58,166 nt of DNA from an uncultured Lachnospiraceae bacterium (GCA_902801415.1 CADCIK010000003.1:1-58166); one strand, 5' to 3'. Counted from the first letter of the stretch, positions 33,702-42,181 are shown. The notes: generated by a model not told the origin, from the letters alone. Numbers and translations are program-made.

Positions 33702-34855
33702 GCCTGCACCTCCTGTACCTGGTTGATCACATCCTGCAGGATCTTCTTCTCTTCCTCCGTCAGGTCGGGCAGAAAATCACAGCACAGGTCAAACGGGTCC
33801 GGCGCCTCCTCGCGGCCTTCCCCCGCTTCCGCGCTGTAGTCGGCGGCCCGCACCACTTCGCGGCGGATCTCCAGAAGCCCCGGGAAAGCCTCTCTGAGCC
33901 GCTCCTGCATATCCAGCACATCCAGGTCGACCTTGTCCGTGAGTCTGACGCTCACATAGTCCCCGCATGTTTCCTTCAGCACTTCTTCGAGAGTGCCGCG
34001 GATCACCCGCACGCTGCGCAGAGGCTTCAGAGGGAGCACTGTCGTCGTGATCTCCCCTTTCTGCGCCATGTCGACCATGATCACGCCCTTAGGCTGTTCC
34101 GCCTCACTCACTGAGCAGGCAAGCGGCGTGCCGCAGTAGCGGAACCGCTCGTCTCCGACTTTCATGGGCTTGTGGATATGTCCCAGGGCGGCGTAGTCAA
34201 AGGGATCCAGGACATCTGCCCTGACTTCGTCGATGTTCCCGACTGTCCGGATCTCGGAGTCCATGCGCTCGATCTGTGACGCGTCGGTACCTGCAGGCAG
34301 ATAGAACTGATGGCTCACGAGAACGTTCCGCTCATCAGAGTTTACCCGCTCCCTTTCGATCATCCTGTGGATCGCCGCGTCGTAACTCAGCGCGTTTCCG
34401 TTCTCATCGCTCCCTGTGATCTCCCTGACCATAGAGGGACGCACAAAGGGCAGCAGATAGAAATGTACCGGTCCGAACTCATCGGCGAGCGTCACCTTTT
34501 CGATCGTCTCTTCCGGATTCACAGGCGGCATGCCGATCATATGGATCTTCTGTCTTCGCAACACACTGCGAAAGACGTTGACCCTGGGCCCGCTGTCATG
34601 GTTTCCGCTGATCATCATCAGTTCCGCGGAAGGAGCCGCTGCCGTCAGAGACTGCACAAAGCGGTCGAACAGGTCCACTGCTTCCGCGGAAGGGATCGAC
34701 TTGTCATAGATATCTCCCGCGATCACAATGGCGTCCGGCTCATAGCGCCCCGCGTACTCCGCGATCTCGTCAAATATATACTCCTGGTCCTCTCTGAGGT
34801 CCCTGCCCATGAGCTTGAGTCCTATGTGCAGGTCCGATAGATGGAAGAATCTCAT
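33698..34855 (-). CDS. sbcD: Exonuclease subunit SbcD
   Basis: Nuclease subunit of SbcCD, 385 residues. The Mre11-type phosphoesterase motifs are all present: FFHLSDLHIG at the N-terminus, VIAGDIYDKS, MISGNHDSG, LVSHQFY and YAALGHIHKP. The C-terminal capping region ends in a segment rich in Glu and Lys that contacts SbcC in the family. AAAGG lies seven bases before the ATG. It is the first gene of sbcDC, and its stop overlaps the sbcC ATG. A terminator at 34896-34936 separates it from the DUF1292 gene. A second, YhaO-type phosphoesterase at 800-1903 shows the organism carries two such nucleases. Confidence 0.96.
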   Translation of the reverse strand: MRFFHLSDLHIGLKLMGRDLREDQEYIFDEIAEYAGRYEPDAIVIAGDIYDKSIPSAEAVDLFDRFVQSLTAAAPSAELMMISGNHDSGPRVNVFRSVLRRQKIHMIGMPPVNPEETIEKVTLADEFGPVHFYLLPFVRPSMVREITGSDENGNALSYDAAIHRMIERERVNSDERNVLVSHQFYLPAGTDASQIERMDSEIRTVGNIDEVRADVLDPFDYAALGHIHKPMKVGDERFRYCGTPLACSVSEAEQPKGVIMVDMAQKGEITTTVLPLKPLRSVRVIRGTLEEVLKETCGDYVSVRLTDKVDLDVLDMQERLREAFPGLLEIRREVVRAADYSAEAGEGREEAPDPFDLCCDFLPDLTEEEKKILQDVINQVQEVQA

Positions 34856-34895
34856 TGCAGTGCCTTTCCGCGCGCTGATCCGCGCCTGACTCCCT

Positions 34896-34936
34896 ATTTT
34901 GAAAGAATCGGGCAGAAGGTTCTCCTTCCACCCGAT
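34896..34936 (-). terminator. Terminator after the DUF1292 gene
   Basis: Two-part stem (34907-34912 with 34931-34936, and 34915-34919 with 34924-34928, separated by a CA/CA internal loop). It is followed on the minus strand by TCTTTCAAAATAG. Begins 14 bp past the DUF1292 stop. Confidence 0.65.
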
Positions 34937-34949
34937 CTTACGTAGTTCC

Positions 34950-35222
34950 TTAAAGTTTCATATATGCGCGGCTGACCCGTTCGAATTCCTTGGGGTCCAG
35001 GATAGGCTCCACCGTGAAGTCATCATCCTTTAAATGGCACTGGTAAATGTACTGCCCGTCTGTCAGGATCTCGTCATTTTCCACCACCGAGCTGACCACG
35101 TAATGGCGGTTCTCGATATCAAATTCATCCACAACAGCCATTTCCACGTCCCTGCCGTCTCTGGCGGTCACATGAAAGGTCACATATTCGCCGCTCTCAT
35201 AAGCGTCCTTGTTGATTTCCAT
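34950..35222 (-). CDS. DUF1292 (YrzB-like) protein
   Basis: 90-residue acidic cytoplasmic protein of the DUF1292 family, widespread in Firmicutes, without known function. The family pattern is visible as VDEFDIENRHYVVSSVV, then YIYQCHLKDDDFTVEPILDPKEFERV. In many clostridia DUF1292 genes sit with ruvX/yrzL; here it is third in the row P-type ATPase, lipid kinase, DUF1292, 33 bp after the kinase stop. GGAG lies upstream of the ATG at 35222. A terminator follows directly. Confidence 0.8.
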   Translation of the reverse strand: MEINKDAYESGEYVTFHVTARDGRDVEMAVVDEFDIENRHYVVSSVVENDEILTDGQYIYQCHLKDDDFTVEPILDPKEFERVSRAYMKL

Positions 35223-35255
35223 TTCTATATTCTCCTGTAAATATGCCCGGATCGA

Positions 35256-36218
35256 TCACCTGTCGCGCGGCACAATGATCTCAAATGCCTTGTGGAGATT
35301 CGTGATCTCCACCCTCTTGTAGCTGCCTCCGTATTCGCCGTCCTTGGTCCACTTGACCATTTCCGGGGACTCCATGACGATATGGGAGGTCTTAAACTGA
35401 TATACGAAATCCGATGTATCGATCGCATTGCTCAGATACTGCACGATCTCGCCCAGCTCCAGGATATTGGTCGGCATCTTGATCAGTGTCACTTCAAACA
35501 GGCCGTCGCTCATATCGACCCGGCTTCCGGTGATATCCGGAATCCCGCCTACCGACTTGGAATTCGTGATCATGCCGAATACGAATTCATCGGAGATGGA
35601 CAGCTCATCCGACTCCACCGAGAAGTGGTATGTGCGAAGTTTCCCCAGATCCATCACGCCCTGCAGGACATAGGCCATATGGCCCAGCAGGTTTTTCATA
35701 TCTTGCGGCGTCTCATAGGATGTCTCAGTGAAAACGCCGAACGCCGCCACATAGGTAAAGTATGTATCGCCGTTGATCCTTCCCAGATCACATTTGAAAT
35801 TCTTTCCCCTGGCTGCAACTCTTGCAGCCGCTTTCATATCAGAGGGGATCCCCAGGCTTGAAGCAAAATCATTGGTCGTTCCCGCGGGAATATATCCGAT
35901 CGGGACGGCCTTCTTATCCCTGCTCTCCATCATGCCCGTGACCACTTCGTCGAGGGTGCCGTCACCGCCTGCACAGAAGACATATTGGTAATCGTCTTTT
36001 CTGCTGCGCACCACATTTCTGGCGTCTCCCTGACACTTGGTCGGATAGCATGTGATCACATAGGCGTCGTTGGAGAAGATCTGCAGGATTTCGATAAGAT
36101 CAAAGCGGATCTGCGATTTGCCGGATACCGGGTTGAATATAAAGAGCGACTTCTTCAAAGGTTCTGTGACTGCTTTATAGAGGCTGTCGCGTTCATTATT
36201 CTCCAAACTCGTACTCAT
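35256..36218 (-). CDS. YegS/DgkB-type diacylglycerol/lipid kinase
   Basis: Lipid kinase of 320 residues. The DAGK catalytic domain shows FIFNPVSGK at the N-terminus, CAGGDGTLDEVV (the GGDGT nucleotide/phosphate loop) and GYIPAGTTNDFASSLGIP. The family phosphorylates diacylglycerol or related lipids at the inner face of the membrane. The frame opens at 36233, but ATG 36218 has GGAGG exactly eight bases upstream and is preferred, giving a 23-bp overlap with the 3' end of the P-type ATPase gene and thus coupling. The exact lipid is not predictable. Confidence 0.88.
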   Translation of the reverse strand: MSTSLENNERDSLYKAVTEPLKKSLFIFNPVSGKSQIRFDLIEILQIFSNDAYVITCYPTKCQGDARNVVRSRKDDYQYVFCAGGDGTLDEVVTGMMESRDKKAVPIGYIPAGTTNDFASSLGIPSDMKAAARVAARGKNFKCDLGRINGDTYFTYVAAFGVFTETSYETPQDMKNLLGHMAYVLQGVMDLGKLRTYHFSVESDELSISDEFVFGMITNSKSVGGIPDITGSRVDMSDGLFEVTLIKMPTNILELGEIVQYLSNAIDTSDFVYQFKTSHIVMESPEMVKWTKDGEYGGSYKRVEITNLHKAFEIIVPRDR

Positions 36219-38631
36219 CCTCTTGTCCTCCATGTCTGTATCTCTCCTCCGCCTCTTCTATCTTTTGATCTACAAGGTCAAACAGCCGTCCCAGATAGCG
36301 CATGGCAGGCTCCGTCGCGATCGCGAACAGAACGAACAGCATGATGCATTCTGTGGAAATGTTCTTGATAGAAAACAGCCAGCTGAAGAAGTAGGCAAAA
36401 AAGCAAAGTCCGATAATACACCCCGAGATCACGATCCAGTGATAGCGGTTCATGGGTGTGCTGATCCGGAACAGGATCATAAATCCTACGATCGCGAGAA
36501 GGAAAGTCGCCGCGACGGAGATATCCACCTCGGCCACTTTGAAAGTGCTTCCGAACACGACCAGCGCCGCGATCGCGAAGAAATCCGTCAGTGCCGCCGG
36601 CATGGCCTTGCAGACGACCTTTCGCAGGAAATTGCCCCTGATCCTTTGGTTGTTGGGCTCCATGGCCAGGAAAAAGGCCGGGATCCCGATGTTGAACATA
36701 CTGATCAGCGAGATCTGCGAGGGCTGCAGAGGGTAGACCAGCACGTTGATGATTGAAAAGATCGACAGCAGCAGCGAGAAGATGTTCTTGACCAGGAACA
36801 GAGTCGCGGAGCGCTCCACGTTGTTGATGATCCTGCGTCCCTGATTCACGATCTGCGGCATATGGGCGAAATCGGAGTCCAGAAGGACCACCTGCGAGGC
36901 CTGTACGGCCGCGTCTGAGCCCGCCGCCATCGCGATACTGCAGTCCGCGCTCTTCATGGCAAGAATGTCGTTGACGCCGTCGCCCGTCATAGCGACTGTA
37001 TGGCCCTCCTCCTGGAGCGCCTTCACGATCTTCTGCTTCTGTTCCGGCGTCACGCGCCCGAACACGGTATATTTGCTGACCGCCTCGGCAATATCCGTAT
37101 CGTCACGGAGCCAGGAGGCGTCCACATATTTCTCCGAATTCTCGATGCCCGCCTGCCGCGCCACTTCCGACACTGTCAGTGCGTTGTCTCCGGATATGAC
37201 GCGCACATTGACGCCCTGCTTGGCAAAATATCCAAAGATCCTCTGCGCGTTCTCCCGCAGGGGGTTCTGCAGCAGTATAAAGTAGATCGGCTCGACTTTC
37301 ATGCCGTAAAGGCCGTTCTTGGGCACAGGGAGAGATCTTCTCACCTGTCCGCCGGCGCCGGTGCCGTCTCCCAGATACCGGGCAAATACAAGCACACGAA
37401 GGCCTTTCGACGCATATTCGTCCACTGTGTCACTGTACTTTTCAAAATCCTCACAGAGCACAAACTCCGGTGCTCCTAATACAAAGGTGGAGTCCGTAAA
37501 CTGCACGCTGCTGTACTTGTGCTTGGAGCTGAAGGGGAAGATGGAGACCGGTTCGCGGTTTCCTCTCCCCTTGAAGTATTCACGCATGGCACGCATCGTT
37601 ATATTGTCGTCCGGCAGCGCGTTCAGGTATTCGCCCACCAGCACTTTATAGCGTCGGTTCTGGTCGTCCGTGAACTTCTGCGCGGGAACCGCGTCCGCCA
37701 CCAGCATGCTGTTGTCCGTGATCGTTCCGGTCTTATCGACGCAGAGCGTGTCGACTCTGGCCAGCGTCTCAATGCTCTTCATGTCGTGGAGCATGACCTT
37801 GCGCTTTGCCAAAAGGACGGTACTTGTCGCCAGCGTGACGCTCACCAGAAGGTAGAGGCCCTCCGGGATCATGCCGATGACTGCCGCGACCATACCGATC
37901 ACGCTTTCGTTGAAACTGTGACCCTGCGTTATATAACTCTGCAGGAACAGTGTGATGCCGATCGGAATGATCATAATGCCTGCCGCAATGACGATCTTGT
38001 TGATGGCGCGTACCATCTCCGACTGTTCGCCGGTAGGCATTTTCCTTGCTTTGAGCATGAGCTTGGAAATGTAGGAGTCGTTTCCTACTCTCGTGAGCTC
38101 TGCGATGCACTCGCCGGAGACCACAAAGCTTCCCGACATCAGCTCGTCTCCTGCTCCCTTGACGATCTCATCCGCCTCACCGGTGAGGAGCGCTTCGTTT
38201 ACAGCCGCTTCTCCCTCCAGCACCACAGCGTCCGCCGGGATCTGGTTGCCGCCCTTGAGGACGATCACGTCGCCCAGGACCAGCTTGTCGATGGGAACCT
38301 TCACCCTCTCGCCGTCGCGGATCGCGACCGCGTTGGGCTCGTTCAGAATGCTCAGCCCGTCCAGTACCTTCTTGGCGTGCAGCTCCTGGAAGATACCGAT
38401 CAGCATGTTTGCGATGACCACCGGCAGGAAAGTCAGGCTGTTGAAGGCGCCCGCTATGATCAGCAGCAGGCTGATGATCAGGAAGATCAGGTTGAAATAT
38501 GTAAATACGTTTTCTTTGATAATGTCCTTGGTCGTCTTCGCAGTGCGGTCCACCTGCACATTGACCTTGCCGCGGGAAGTCAGGTCCCGCACCTGCGAGG
38601 ATTCCAGTCCGTATTGATTGATAATGATCAC
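36196..38631 (-). CDS. Cation-translocating P-type ATPase (CtpE-like)
   Basis: Membrane ATPase of 811 residues. Motifs: TGEADEIVKG (dephosphorylation loop, TGE), GMIPEGLYLLV in the ion-binding helix, the phosphorylation site DKTGTIT (Asp about 297) and GDGVNDILAMKSADCSIAM. The compact form without N-terminal metal-binding domains, plus IPEGL, resembles CtpE, a calcium transporter in mycobacteria; calcium or another divalent cation is likely. The start codon is GTG at 38631 with no clear Shine-Dalgarno upstream (GAGG overlaps the GTG), so the exact start is uncertain. It leads the row ATPase, lipid kinase, DUF1292, and an extended -10 box lies 55 bp upstream. Confidence 0.88.
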   Translation of the reverse strand: MIIINQYGLESSQVRDLTSRGKVNVQVDRTAKTTKDIIKENVFTYFNLIFLIISLLLIIAGAFNSLTFLPVVIANMLIGIFQELHAKKVLDGLSILNEPNAVAIRDGERVKVPIDKLVLGDVIVLKGGNQIPADAVVLEGEAAVNEALLTGEADEIVKGAGDELMSGSFVVSGECIAELTRVGNDSYISKLMLKARKMPTGEQSEMVRAINKIVIAAGIMIIPIGITLFLQSYITQGHSFNESVIGMVAAVIGMIPEGLYLLVSVTLATSTVLLAKRKVMLHDMKSIETLARVDTLCVDKTGTITDNSMLVADAVPAQKFTDDQNRRYKVLVGEYLNALPDDNITMRAMREYFKGRGNREPVSIFPFSSKHKYSSVQFTDSTFVLGAPEFVLCEDFEKYSDTVDEYASKGLRVLVFARYLGDGTGAGGQVRRSLPVPKNGLYGMKVEPIYFILLQNPLRENAQRIFGYFAKQGVNVRVISGDNALTVSEVARQAGIENSEKYVDASWLRDDTDIAEAVSKYTVFGRVTPEQKQKIVKALQEEGHTVAMTGDGVNDILAMKSADCSIAMAAGSDAAVQASQVVLLDSDFAHMPQIVNQGRRIINNVERSATLFLVKNIFSLLLSIFSIINVLVYPLQPSQISLISMFNIGIPAFFLAMEPNNQRIRGNFLRKVVCKAMPAALTDFFAIAALVVFGSTFKVAEVDISVAATFLLAIVGFMILFRISTPMNRYHWIVISGCIIGLCFFAYFFSWLFSIKNISTECIMLFVLFAIATEPAMRYLGRLFDLVDQKIEEAEERYRHGGQEDEYEFGE

Positions 38632-38664
38632 CTCAGATTCTTAAAAATATCGTGCATACGCATA

Positions 38665-38703
38665 AGAGCCGCATGCTAACAATAGATTATAGCATGCGGC
38701 TCT
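38665..38703 (-). promoter_or_regulatory. Extended -10 box within a 13-bp inverted repeat upstream of the P-type ATPase gene
   Basis: A perfect 13-bp inverted repeat (38665-38677 with 38691-38703) has a 13-nt spacer. On the minus strand TGCTATAAT covers 38686-38694, mostly in the spacer and partly in one arm. No U-tract follows the hairpin on either strand, so a promoter with an overlapping operator is more likely than a terminator, although a weak terminator for the gene at 38736-39377 cannot be excluded. Confidence 0.5.
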
Positions 38704-38735
38704 CGAAATTCGATTGCCAGTTTGTGAATTTTGTA

Positions 38736-39377
38736 TTAAAAATCCGCTTCAATCTCCTCCGTCTCGATCACGAATCGGATGCTGCCCTTCTGGCCGTCCA
38801 GGATCCCGGAGAAATTGTTGTAACTGTGCTCTGCGTCTCTGGCATCCTTCACGCGCCGGATCACCTCCATATACTCGGGTCCCGTCAGCTCGTCGCAGAG
38901 AAGGATGTCAGGATTCTTGACCACAGCGCGTCCGATCGCGGTCCTCTGCTGCTGCCCGCCTGAGAGCTGGCTCGGGACCTTGCCCCGGTGTTCCCAGAGC
39001 CCCAGAAGCTTCAATAGTTCATCTACATTCAGGGCCTTGTCGCTCAGATAGGCGCCGACCTCGATATTTTCCCGGACTGTGAGATTAGGGATCAGATTGT
39101 ACATTTGAAAAATGTATCCCAGATGCTTTCTGCGATACATTGTGAGCTGCCTTTCATTCATGCGGGACATGGACTCGCCGCCGATCACGATCTCGCCCGC
39201 GTCCGCGCTGTCGATCCCGCCGATGATATTGAGAAGCGTCGATTTGCCTGAGCCCGAGGGCCCCAGAAGGACGCAGAATCCGCCCCTTTCAAGAGACAGA
39301 TCGATCCCTTTCAATACTTCGACGCGGCTGTCTCCCTGTCCGAAGGATTTATAGATCTGTTTGATCTCGAGAAACAT
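38736..39377 (-). CDS. ABC transporter ATPase, truncated after Walker B and joined to an unrelated tail
   Basis: 213 residues. Residues 1-165 are a normal MacB/LolD-type ABC ATPase: Walker A GPSGSGKST (about 39-47), Q-loop region IFQMYNLIPNLTVREN, signature LSGGQQQRTAIGRAV and Walker B DILLCDE. After DELTG the expected D-loop, H-loop and last helices are missing. Instead it runs PEYMEVIRRVKDARDAEHSYNN and ends EEIEADF, a tail I do not recognise. The expected Pro of DEPTG is Leu. Without the switch histidine, transport activity is unlikely. It starts 3 bp after the AraC-type regulator with GAGG eight bases upstream. No permease gene follows. Probably the scar of an internal deletion. Confidence 0.75.
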   Translation of the reverse strand: MFLEIKQIYKSFGQGDSRVEVLKGIDLSLERGGFCVLLGPSGSGKSTLLNIIGGIDSADAGEIVIGGESMSRMNERQLTMYRRKHLGYIFQMYNLIPNLTVRENIEVGAYLSDKALNVDELLKLLGLWEHRGKVPSQLSGGQQQRTAIGRAVVKNPDILLCDELTGPEYMEVIRRVKDARDAEHSYNNFSGILDGQKGSIRFVIETEEIEADF

Positions 39378-39380
39378 ATA

Positions 39381-39755
39381 TTATGCCTCACTTATGTCTT
39401 TCCTGTGCTGTCTTCTGTAACTGCTCGGAGACACTCCGAATTCACCCCTGAAAGCGGCAGCGAATTTGCTGCAGTTCTCGTAGCCGACCATTCCGGCGAT
39501 CTCCATCACGGAGAGTTCTTCCTGCGCGAGTTTTTGCGCCGCCAGCTCCATCTTTCTGGAACGGATAAACTTGTACATCGATGCGCCGTAATAGTTGCGG
39601 AAGCTGTTCTTGAGCTGCGTCTGTGACACGTGCATCCGATCCGCAATTTCCCTGATCGTAATGTGCTTGTCCACCCGGTCCAAAATATAGCTGCTCGCGT
39701 TTTGCGCAATCTCAACCTGTGATCTGGTGCAGTTCTGTGTTCTGTCGGTGCTCAT
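39381..39755 (-). CDS. Short AraC-family transcriptional regulator (DNA-binding domain only)
   Basis: 124 residues comprising little more than the double helix-turn-helix AraC domain. The first HTH is in ITIREIADRMHVSQTQLKNSFRNYYG, the second in SVMEIAGMVGYENCSKFAAAFRGEFGVSPSSYR, the family signature. There is no sugar or ligand domain, as in MarA/SoxS-type activators. Its neighbour 3 bp downstream is the truncated ABC ATPase; such pairs usually include an FtsX-type permease. The promoter at 39808-39836 carries an inverted repeat that may be its own site. Confidence 0.88.
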   Translation of the reverse strand: MSTDRTQNCTRSQVEIAQNASSYILDRVDKHITIREIADRMHVSQTQLKNSFRNYYGASMYKFIRSRKMELAAQKLAQEELSVMEIAGMVGYENCSKFAAAFRGEFGVSPSSYRRQHRKDISEA

Positions 39756-39783
39756 CTTTTCATTCTCCGCCTTGTGTCTCTTC

Positions 39784-39836
39784 TGGTTAGTAATTTATAA
39801 CTCAATCAGTTTATCACCACTAACCATACATGTCAA
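39784..39836 (-). promoter_or_regulatory. Promoter of the araC-type gene with flanking inverted half-sites
   Basis: The minus strand has TTGACA (39831-39836), 17 bp, TAAACT (39808-39813). Half-sites TGGTTAGT and ACTAACCA (39819-39826 and 39784-39791) form an exact inverted repeat, one in the -35/-10 spacer and one near or past the start point. This layout suits a repressor or autoregulator. Confidence 0.6.
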
Positions 39837-39851
39837 GGCAGTCGCTTTTAT

Positions 39852-39890
39852 GTAAAACGAAATAGAGCGCGCCGCTTACGCGACGCGCTC
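39852..39890 (-). terminator. Terminator downstream of the ROK glucokinase gene
   Basis: A 7-bp GC stem (39865-39871 with 39884-39890) is followed on the minus strand by TATTTCGTTTTAC. It lies about 100 bp past the glucokinase stop. The plus strand also has a short CTTTT tail, so it might work both ways. Confidence 0.6.
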
Positions 39891-39993
39891 CTTTTCAATC
39901 CCCCTGAATCAACCGGGCTTTCAGGCCTCATAAATTGCTTCAGCCCTATACCCGGATATTCTCTTTTCTTTGCAGATTCTCTGCACCCTTTTA

Positions 39994-40959
39994 TTACTTC
40001 TGCATCTCCTCGATCATGGCCAGTGCGCCGTAGATGTTGGAATCATCGCCCAGCTCAGCGATCTTGAGCTCAACTGTGTCTCTGATGGAAGGCATGCAGT
40101 AGCGATCCACCTCTGCCTCGATCTTCTCAAGGAAGGTCGGGCCGACTGCCTCGATCACGCCGCCGCCGTAGACGACGATCTCAGGGCTGAGAGTGTTGAT
40201 CATGTTGCCTGTTGCGATCGCCAGATAATGGCATGCTCTGTCGACTGCCTCAACTGTGACAGCGTCCTGTTTCTTGAGCGCTTTCTTGAGGAATTTGCTT
40301 CTGAAGACGCCTTCCTGCACATGCTCAGCCATCATGGTCTCTCTGCCGCGGCTCGCCTGAATGCGAATGTAGGAGGACATACCCTTCTTACTGGAGAAGG
40401 CCTCAAGGCATCCCCTCTGTCCGCATCCGCAGAGCGGTCCCTCGGGATCAAGGATCATGTGTCCGTACTCTGCGCCCTTGTACATATGACCGCTGTAAAG
40501 CTCGCCGTTCAGGATCAGACCGCCGCCCATGCCGGTGCCTACGAAGAAGCCGACTACATCCTTGTAGCCTCTGGCTGCGCCGTACTTGTACTCGCCAAGA
40601 ACGCCGACGTTTACGTCGTTGCCGATATAGAACGGAACGCCGAACTTCTTCTCCATGGAGGACTTGATGTCATAATTTCTCCAGGGAAGGTTGGGGGAGA
40701 ACAGGATGATTCCCTTAGCCTGATCGATGACGCCCGGTGCGCCTGCTGCGATCGCGGCGACTTCCTTCTTGCTGATCCCGGATCCCTCCAGCATCTCTTC
40801 CACAACGCTGATGATCACTTTCTCAACGTTATCCGTGGAATCTCCGTCCTTCTTGGTCTTTTTCTTAATGCGGTAAACGATATTCTTCTCCTGGTCAAAG
40901 ATCACGCCGAGGATCTTTGTTCCGCCGATGTCGAGACAGATATTATACTTTTTAGCCAT
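39994..40959 (-). CDS. ROK family glucokinase
   Basis: Cytoplasmic sugar kinase of 321 residues. The N-terminal phosphate loop is CLDIGGTKILG, catalytic Asp in YIGNDVNVG, phosphate-2 GFFVGTGMGGG, then EYGHMI and the zinc-binding ROK signature CGCGQRGCLE. These features fit ROK glucokinases that make glucose 6-phosphate from glucose, the product of the two alpha-glucosidases at 20903-24670; N-acetyl sugars are possible substrates too. ATG 40959 (MAKKYNICLD) with GGGGG five bases upstream is preferred to the longer frame at 41040. A palindrome covers its -10 region. Confidence 0.88.
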   Translation of the reverse strand: MAKKYNICLDIGGTKILGVIFDQEKNIVYRIKKKTKKDGDSTDNVEKVIISVVEEMLEGSGISKKEVAAIAAGAPGVIDQAKGIILFSPNLPWRNYDIKSSMEKKFGVPFYIGNDVNVGVLGEYKYGAARGYKDVVGFFVGTGMGGGLILNGELYSGHMYKGAEYGHMILDPEGPLCGCGQRGCLEAFSSKKGMSSYIRIQASRGRETMMAEHVQEGVFRSKFLKKALKKQDAVTVEAVDRACHYLAIATGNMINTLSPEIVVYGGGVIEAVGPTFLEKIEAEVDRYCMPSIRDTVELKIAELGDDSNIYGALAMIEEMQK

Positions 40960-40991
40960 GTGTGCCCCCTTGAATATGAGATAGAAAACAT

Positions 40992-41027
40992 CACTATAAT
41001 TATAGTGCAGATTTGCCAAAAAATACA
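40992..41027 (-). promoter_or_regulatory. Promoter of the glucokinase gene with a 16-bp palindrome over the -10 box
   Basis: The minus strand has TGTATT, 17 bp, TATAAT (40999-41004). The -10 is embedded in the perfect palindrome CACTATAATTATAGTG (40992-41007), a candidate operator. The -35 overlaps the tail of the upstream terminator. Confidence 0.55.
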
Positions 41028-41056
41028 CCTCTTTGCACAAAATGTTGGCAAAGAGG
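41018..41056 (-). terminator. Intrinsic terminator of the two-component system
   Basis: A 9-bp perfect stem (41028-41036 with 41048-41056) begins 9 bp past the histidine kinase stop. On the minus strand a TGTATTTTTTGG tail follows. Confidence 0.85.
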
Positions 41057-41065
41057 CATAAAAAT

Positions 41066-42181
41066 TCAAGTATGACCGACAGGTAACGTCACTCTGAAAG
41101 TGATGCTTTCGTTCTCGCTCTCCGCAGTGATCTTTCCGCCGTGCAGTTCCACGATCTCCTTGGCAATGGCAAGTCCCAGACCGGCGCCGCCGCTTTCGGT
41201 TCCCCTCGCCTCATCGAGGCGGTAGAACTGCTCGAAGAGCATTTTCAGTTTCTCCTTAGGGATAGTCGGACCGCTGTTCCGCAAGCTGATCTCCACGCTG
41301 TCAGCAGTATTTTGGCGCATTGTGAGCTGCAGCGCGGTATCCGGATAGCTGTAGCTGACCGCGTTGCGGATCAGATTGTCCAGCACTCTTTGCAGCTTGT
41401 CCGCGTCGCCGTCTATGTAGACGTCCGGCATGATATCCGCCTGCCAGCGCACGCCTTTTTCCATGAGAAGCGGCTCGGATTCCGATACGATCTGCTCCAG
41501 CATCCGGCTCAAATGAATCTGAGACCGGTTCAGGGTCATGGTCGTCAGCGTAAGCCTTGTGATGTCAAAGAATTCTCCGATCAGCTCTTCCAGTCTCTCC
41601 GCCTTGGCTCTTGCAATCCCTATATACTTGGCCCGCTGCTCCGTCGAAAGCTCCGGGTTCTCCTCCAGAAGGACCAGATAGCCCAGTACGCTGGTCAGCG
41701 GCGTCTTGAGATCGTGGGCCAGATACATGATCAGATTATTCTTCTTCTCCTCATTCTCCAGCAGCATCCGCTCATCCAGGATCGCCTGCAGGCGCACTTC
41801 ATTGAGTTCATTTTCCGCTTCCTTCATGACTTCCGGCAGCACGATGGGCTGCTCCTTGTCAGCCGCCAGCTGCGATGTGGCGCCGAGAAGGTCATCCAGG
41901 TAGCGCAGCGGCTTCTGCAGAAAAACGATCGTGTACAGAAACCACACCACAACAGGCAGACCGAATCCGATCAGGAACAGAATGATCCTCGGAAGTTCGA
42001 TCCTGCCGCCGCTGCCGGGTCCGATCCGGTCCCAGATATGTGTCATGTAGTAATACAGCCACCCCATCACTAATATCATGTAGACCGCCGCATGCGTCAG
42101 ATACTGCCATGCCAGATGCCGGCTCAGGCGAATGCGGAGTGATGACGGGGCATGCAGTATTGTGCCCTTTCTATTATTCAA
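41066..42181 (-). CDS. Sensor histidine kinase, VanS/OmpR-partner type
   Basis: Membrane sensor kinase of 371 residues. Two membrane helices (about 29-47 and 64-88) enclose a very short extracellular loop of about 16 residues, so it may sense within the membrane or through a partner. After a HAMP-like linker come the H-box YLAHDLKTPLTSVLGYL (His156), N-box LIRNAVSYSYP, and a G-box GGAGLGLAIAKEIVELHGG. The start is TTG 42181 with GGAG six bases upstream. It follows the response regulator by 102 bp. The resemblance is to VanS-like kinases, but no vancomycin resistance genes are present. Confidence 0.92.
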   Translation of the reverse strand: MNNRKGTILHAPSSLRIRLSRHLAWQYLTHAAVYMILVMGWLYYYMTHIWDRIGPGSGGRIELPRIILFLIGFGLPVVVWFLYTIVFLQKPLRYLDDLLGATSQLAADKEQPIVLPEVMKEAENELNEVRLQAILDERMLLENEEKKNNLIMYLAHDLKTPLTSVLGYLVLLEENPELSTEQRAKYIGIARAKAERLEELIGEFFDITRLTLTTMTLNRSQIHLSRMLEQIVSESEPLLMEKGVRWQADIMPDVYIDGDADKLQRVLDNLIRNAVSYSYPDTALQLTMRQNTADSVEISLRNSGPTIPKEKLKMLFEQFYRLDEARGTESGGAGLGLAIAKEIVELHGGKITAESENESITFRVTLPVGHT

